Assembly (NCBI GenBank): GCA_964517795.1
Contig: CAZFDE010000003.1
Span: forward strand, 1 to 64,000
Origin: CAZFDE01 sp964517795
Lineage (GTDB): Bacteria; Planctomycetota; Phycisphaerae; Sedimentisphaerales; Anaerobacaceae
Length of the DNA stretch: 64,000 nucleotides
Direction of reading: 5' to 3'
The stretch's first letter is position 1; the number at the start of each line of letters is the position of its first letter. The position numbers were made by a program, and so were the translations under genes. Shown one piece after another: positions 62,187-64,000 of this stretch. The notes under the pieces are model-generated. The model saw only the letters and a list, made by a program, of their open reading frames with translations, did not search any database and was not told the DNA's origin.

Positions 62187-62600
62187 TTAAACCGCGTCGG
62201 CCGCCAGCAGTGTCGTTTTGCCGAGTTTGACGCCCTTGAGACTGATAAGCTGATCGGCGGTCTTGTTGATCTGCCCGACCGGCCCTTTGAGCACGATAAT
62301 CTCCATGCAGTCGTGGGCATCGAGATGAATATGCGTCGAGCAGATCGTCTGCAGCAGCCGCGAATGCTGCAAATCGGTCAGCTTCTGCATCAGTTGCGTG
62401 CCGTGATGGTCATAGACCAAACAGACCGCGGCCACGGCCGGGGCTTTGTCGTCGCTGAGTTCCTTACCGCTTAGCTCGGCCCGAATCAGGTCGCGGATCG
62501 CCTCCGAGCGGCTGGGATAACCCTGCCCCTTGATCAGTCGGTCAAATTGAGCCAACAGCGATTTTTCCAGTGATACACCAATGCGTTCGATACGCTCCAT
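62187..62600 (-). CDS. nikR: NikR-type nickel-responsive ribbon-helix-helix regulator
   Basis: 137 residues: an N-terminal CopG ribbon-helix-helix (RIGVSLEKSLLAQFD) that binds palindromic operators, and a C-terminal ACT-like domain with the full high-affinity nickel site. The ligands are His79, His90, His92 and Cys98, with the same spacing as His76, His87, His89, Cys95 in E. coli NikR. In other bacteria it represses nickel uptake. No nickel transporter or nickel enzyme is in the window; the P1B ATPase at 20.3 kb is the only metal pump. The start has no strong ribosome binding site. Confidence 0.92.
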   Translation of the reverse strand: MERIERIGVSLEKSLLAQFDRLIKGQGYPSRSEAIRDLIRAELSGKELSDDKAPAVAAVCLVYDHHGTQLMQKLTDLQHSRLLQTICSTHIHLDAHDCMEIIVLKGPVGQINKTADQLISLKGVKLGKTTLLAADAV

Positions 62601-62636
62601 AACTTTTTTCCTCTTACTTTCCGTTCACCTCTCATC

Positions 62637-62720
62637 GTGTCATACCCGTGAAAACGGGCACCCAGACATCGTTCACGACCTGAATTGCCGCTTCCTTCGA
62701 CCCTGCTCAGGACAGGTACG
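62637..62720. repeat. Candidate dispersed intergenic repeat
   Basis: CATACCCGTGAAAACGGG with a short hairpin, then CTTCGACCCTGCTCAGGACAGG, are of the kind found as many copies between genes of environmental bacteria. I see only one copy in the window, so the repeat nature is from memory of similar motifs. The remaining bases up to 62,920 show nothing else. Confidence 0.35.
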
Positions 62721-62937
62721 CGGTAATGACCCCAATGGATACGATTGTAATTCTTCCCCACACCAACGCAAGCCAATTTTCAAATGAGATAACGCGGACA
62801 TTATCGGTCAATGATCCGAAAAAATCCAACCTTATTCTTTGGCCGCAGGTCGTTTATTTCATACATTTTAAATGGAAGGCGCTGTGAAGGACGGTTTTAT
62901 CTGTAGTGTAATTCATGTTTTCCAAGGGGAGAAAAAA

Positions 62938-64000
62938 ATGAATACGATAAAAAGACAAAAAGGGGCAGCGCTTCTGATTGCCATTATCTTTCTGGCCGTG
63001 CTGTCGGCATGGTCGGTATCGGTTCTTTCGGTTTCGAATGCGAATATGGTACTTGCGGACAATCACAAAAAGATCAATACGGCGTTGTGTGCTGCTGAGT
63101 CCGGACTGGACTGCGGGATCTATCTGGCCCAAACGGCTCCACTGATCAGTACCGGGATTAATTTCGTCACGGCCCAGGACGCCGAGGATTCGTGGGCCGA
63201 CTTGTGCCAGCACGTATCGGACAATCTGCTCGACGGATCGAGTGTTACCGGCCCACGGCGGTTTGCCGATGCCGGCGGCGGCGGTGACGAGATCGTGACC
63301 GACTGGATGAGTTACGGCAGTGACCAGAGCCGGTTTTCCATTCGTTTTTATCGTTATGACAGCAATGCACTGAATATCTATCTTCAGTCATCCGGCGAGG
63401 CCGGCAATGCCGTCAAGACTATTCGCGTCGCCATGAGAATCACCAAGGACGCCGAAGTTCTTAATTATGCGGTGGCCAGTCGCGGGCGGATTTGGCTGAC
63501 CGGCGAGTCCACGATTTACGGAGATATCTTCAGTACGTGGGACCGGCCGGAAATTTCGCCGTATAATATGACCAGCGATTCCGCCGTGATGGGGACGATC
63601 AATACCGTTTTGACACAAGGCGAGATTGACGACGAGGGCTATCAGCTCGAAACGCTCGATGTCAACGGGATGCCGATGTTCGACCAGGAGGGCAATCGCA
63701 TTTACAGCAGCGACGATGAAGTCCAGGCCTACCACGAGGGCATCAACTACGGCACACCCTATCAGGATATGCCGGGCATGGATATCTCACACTACAATAC
63801 GGATACCTATAACAGCGGATTGGGGGATATTGCGTCCAGCAGCACTCAGGAGACAGAATATTTTCCGCATGCGGCCGGCAATTACAATTATCCGCGAGAC
63901 GGAACACCGAGCAGTACCTGGAACCGCCGGCTCGAACGTCATGTTTATGAGAACCAGACCTTTACCAATGCGCGTCTGCCCGACGATCGCAATGCCCTGT
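62938..64000 (+). CDS. PilX/GspK-like pilus assembly protein, 3' end beyond the window
   Basis: AAGGGGAG lies before ATG 62938. The open frame of 354 codons runs off the end without a stop. The N-terminus, KGAALLIAIIFLAVLSAWSV, is a pilin-like hydrophobic helix after a basic start; Glu at position +5 is missing, as in PilX/GspK-type minor pilins. A charged region follows (SVSNANMVLADNHKK with AAESGLDCGIYLAQ), then a mostly beta-rich exported domain (YAVASRGRIWLTGESTIYGDI). The family fits type IV pilus minor components of Planctomycetes. It may head a pilus operon beyond the window. Confidence 0.85.
   Translation, partial: MNTIKRQKGAALLIAIIFLAVLSAWSVSVLSVSNANMVLADNHKKINTALCAAESGLDCGIYLAQTAPLISTGINFVTAQDAEDSWADLCQHVSDNLLDGSSVTGPRRFADAGGGGDEIVTDWMSYGSDQSRFSIRFYRYDSNALNIYLQSSGEAGNAVKTIRVAMRITKDAEVLNYAVASRGRIWLTGESTIYGDIFSTWDRPEISPYNMTSDSAVMGTINTVLTQGEIDDEGYQLETLDVNGMPMFDQEGNRIYSSDDEVQAYHEGINYGTPYQDMPGMDISHYNTDTYNSGLGDIASSSTQETEYFPHAAGNYNYPRDGTPSSTWNRRLERHVYENQTFTNARLPDDRNAL

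Noticed and set aside
1..64000. CRISPR array, prophage or integrated plasmid
   Set aside because: No regularly spaced direct repeats, no phage structural genes, no integrase; the only mobile element seen is the deleted IS.

Overview
The window reads as chromosomal DNA of a planctomycete, most likely of class Phycisphaerae. That is an inference from gene content: PEP-CTERM anchored exoproteins, a pseudopilin with the C-terminal H-x9-DG signature, a dockerin-like surface protein, a B12-dependent ribonucleotide reductase, a lone topoisomerase VI A-type protein, a membrane pyrophosphatase, and SPFH (HflC/HflK-type) proteins next to a metal P-type ATPase. No rRNA is present. One tRNA, one riboswitch, one degraded insertion sequence and one gene remnant are recognisable. 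No CRISPR array was seen.

Layout. 0.1-8.3 kb: aroDE fusion, a frameshifted membrane SGNH hydrolase, argG with a clear sigma70 promoter, prepilin peptidase, an OmpA-like lipoprotein and convergent comEC. 8.5-14.2 kb: a small two-repeat DNA-binding protein and a tightly coupled minus-strand operon DH2-ACP-DH1-KSbeta-KSalpha-serS. It is a type II fatty acid/polyketide-like set in which one condensing enzyme and one dehydratase have lost catalytic residues. 14.3-31.9 kb: an ArgA-like acetyltransferase, an ABC-2 permease, then a long plus-strand run of three SPFH proteins, a metal P-type ATPase, an ABC exporter pair, an unknown membrane protein, UvrD/PcrA and a large glycosidase-like lipoprotein. 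31.9-44.8 kb: central metabolism and housekeeping (pgi, manC, yqgF, nitrilase, argJ, hppA, rsfS, argS, yjbQ, Top6A-like, yggS). 44.9-50.2 kb: an RsbU-type phosphatase, homocysteine methyltransferase/MTHFR, argC, rpsI and rplM. 50.4-55.8 kb: class II RNR with a NrdR-box-like operator, an SGNH hydrolase and a UvrC lacking its HhH end. 55.8-58.9 kb: a cobalamin riboswitch and terminator in front of a three-gene surface-protein operon. 59.0-64.0 kb: accessory material (tail-anchored coiled-coil protein, internally deleted IS1380-family element, small conserved protein, candidate structured RNA, PEP-CTERM gene remnant, tRNA-Val, nikR, and a PilX-like gene running off the end).

Connections. Arginine genes recur but are scattered (argG, GNAT, argJ, argS, argC). 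Cobalamin links the class II RNR, which consumes it, to a riboswitch-controlled exoprotein operon that may help capture it. Prepilin peptidase, ComEC, the PilX-like protein and the pseudopilin together suggest type IV pilus or pseudopilus based DNA uptake or secretion.

Most interesting leads: the B12-riboswitch surface operon, the paired active/inactive KS and DH operon, the solitary Top6A-like protein, the SPFH/P-type ATPase/ABC cluster, and the poly-G frameshifted SGNH gene. Coordinates of short motifs were counted by eye and could be off by a base.
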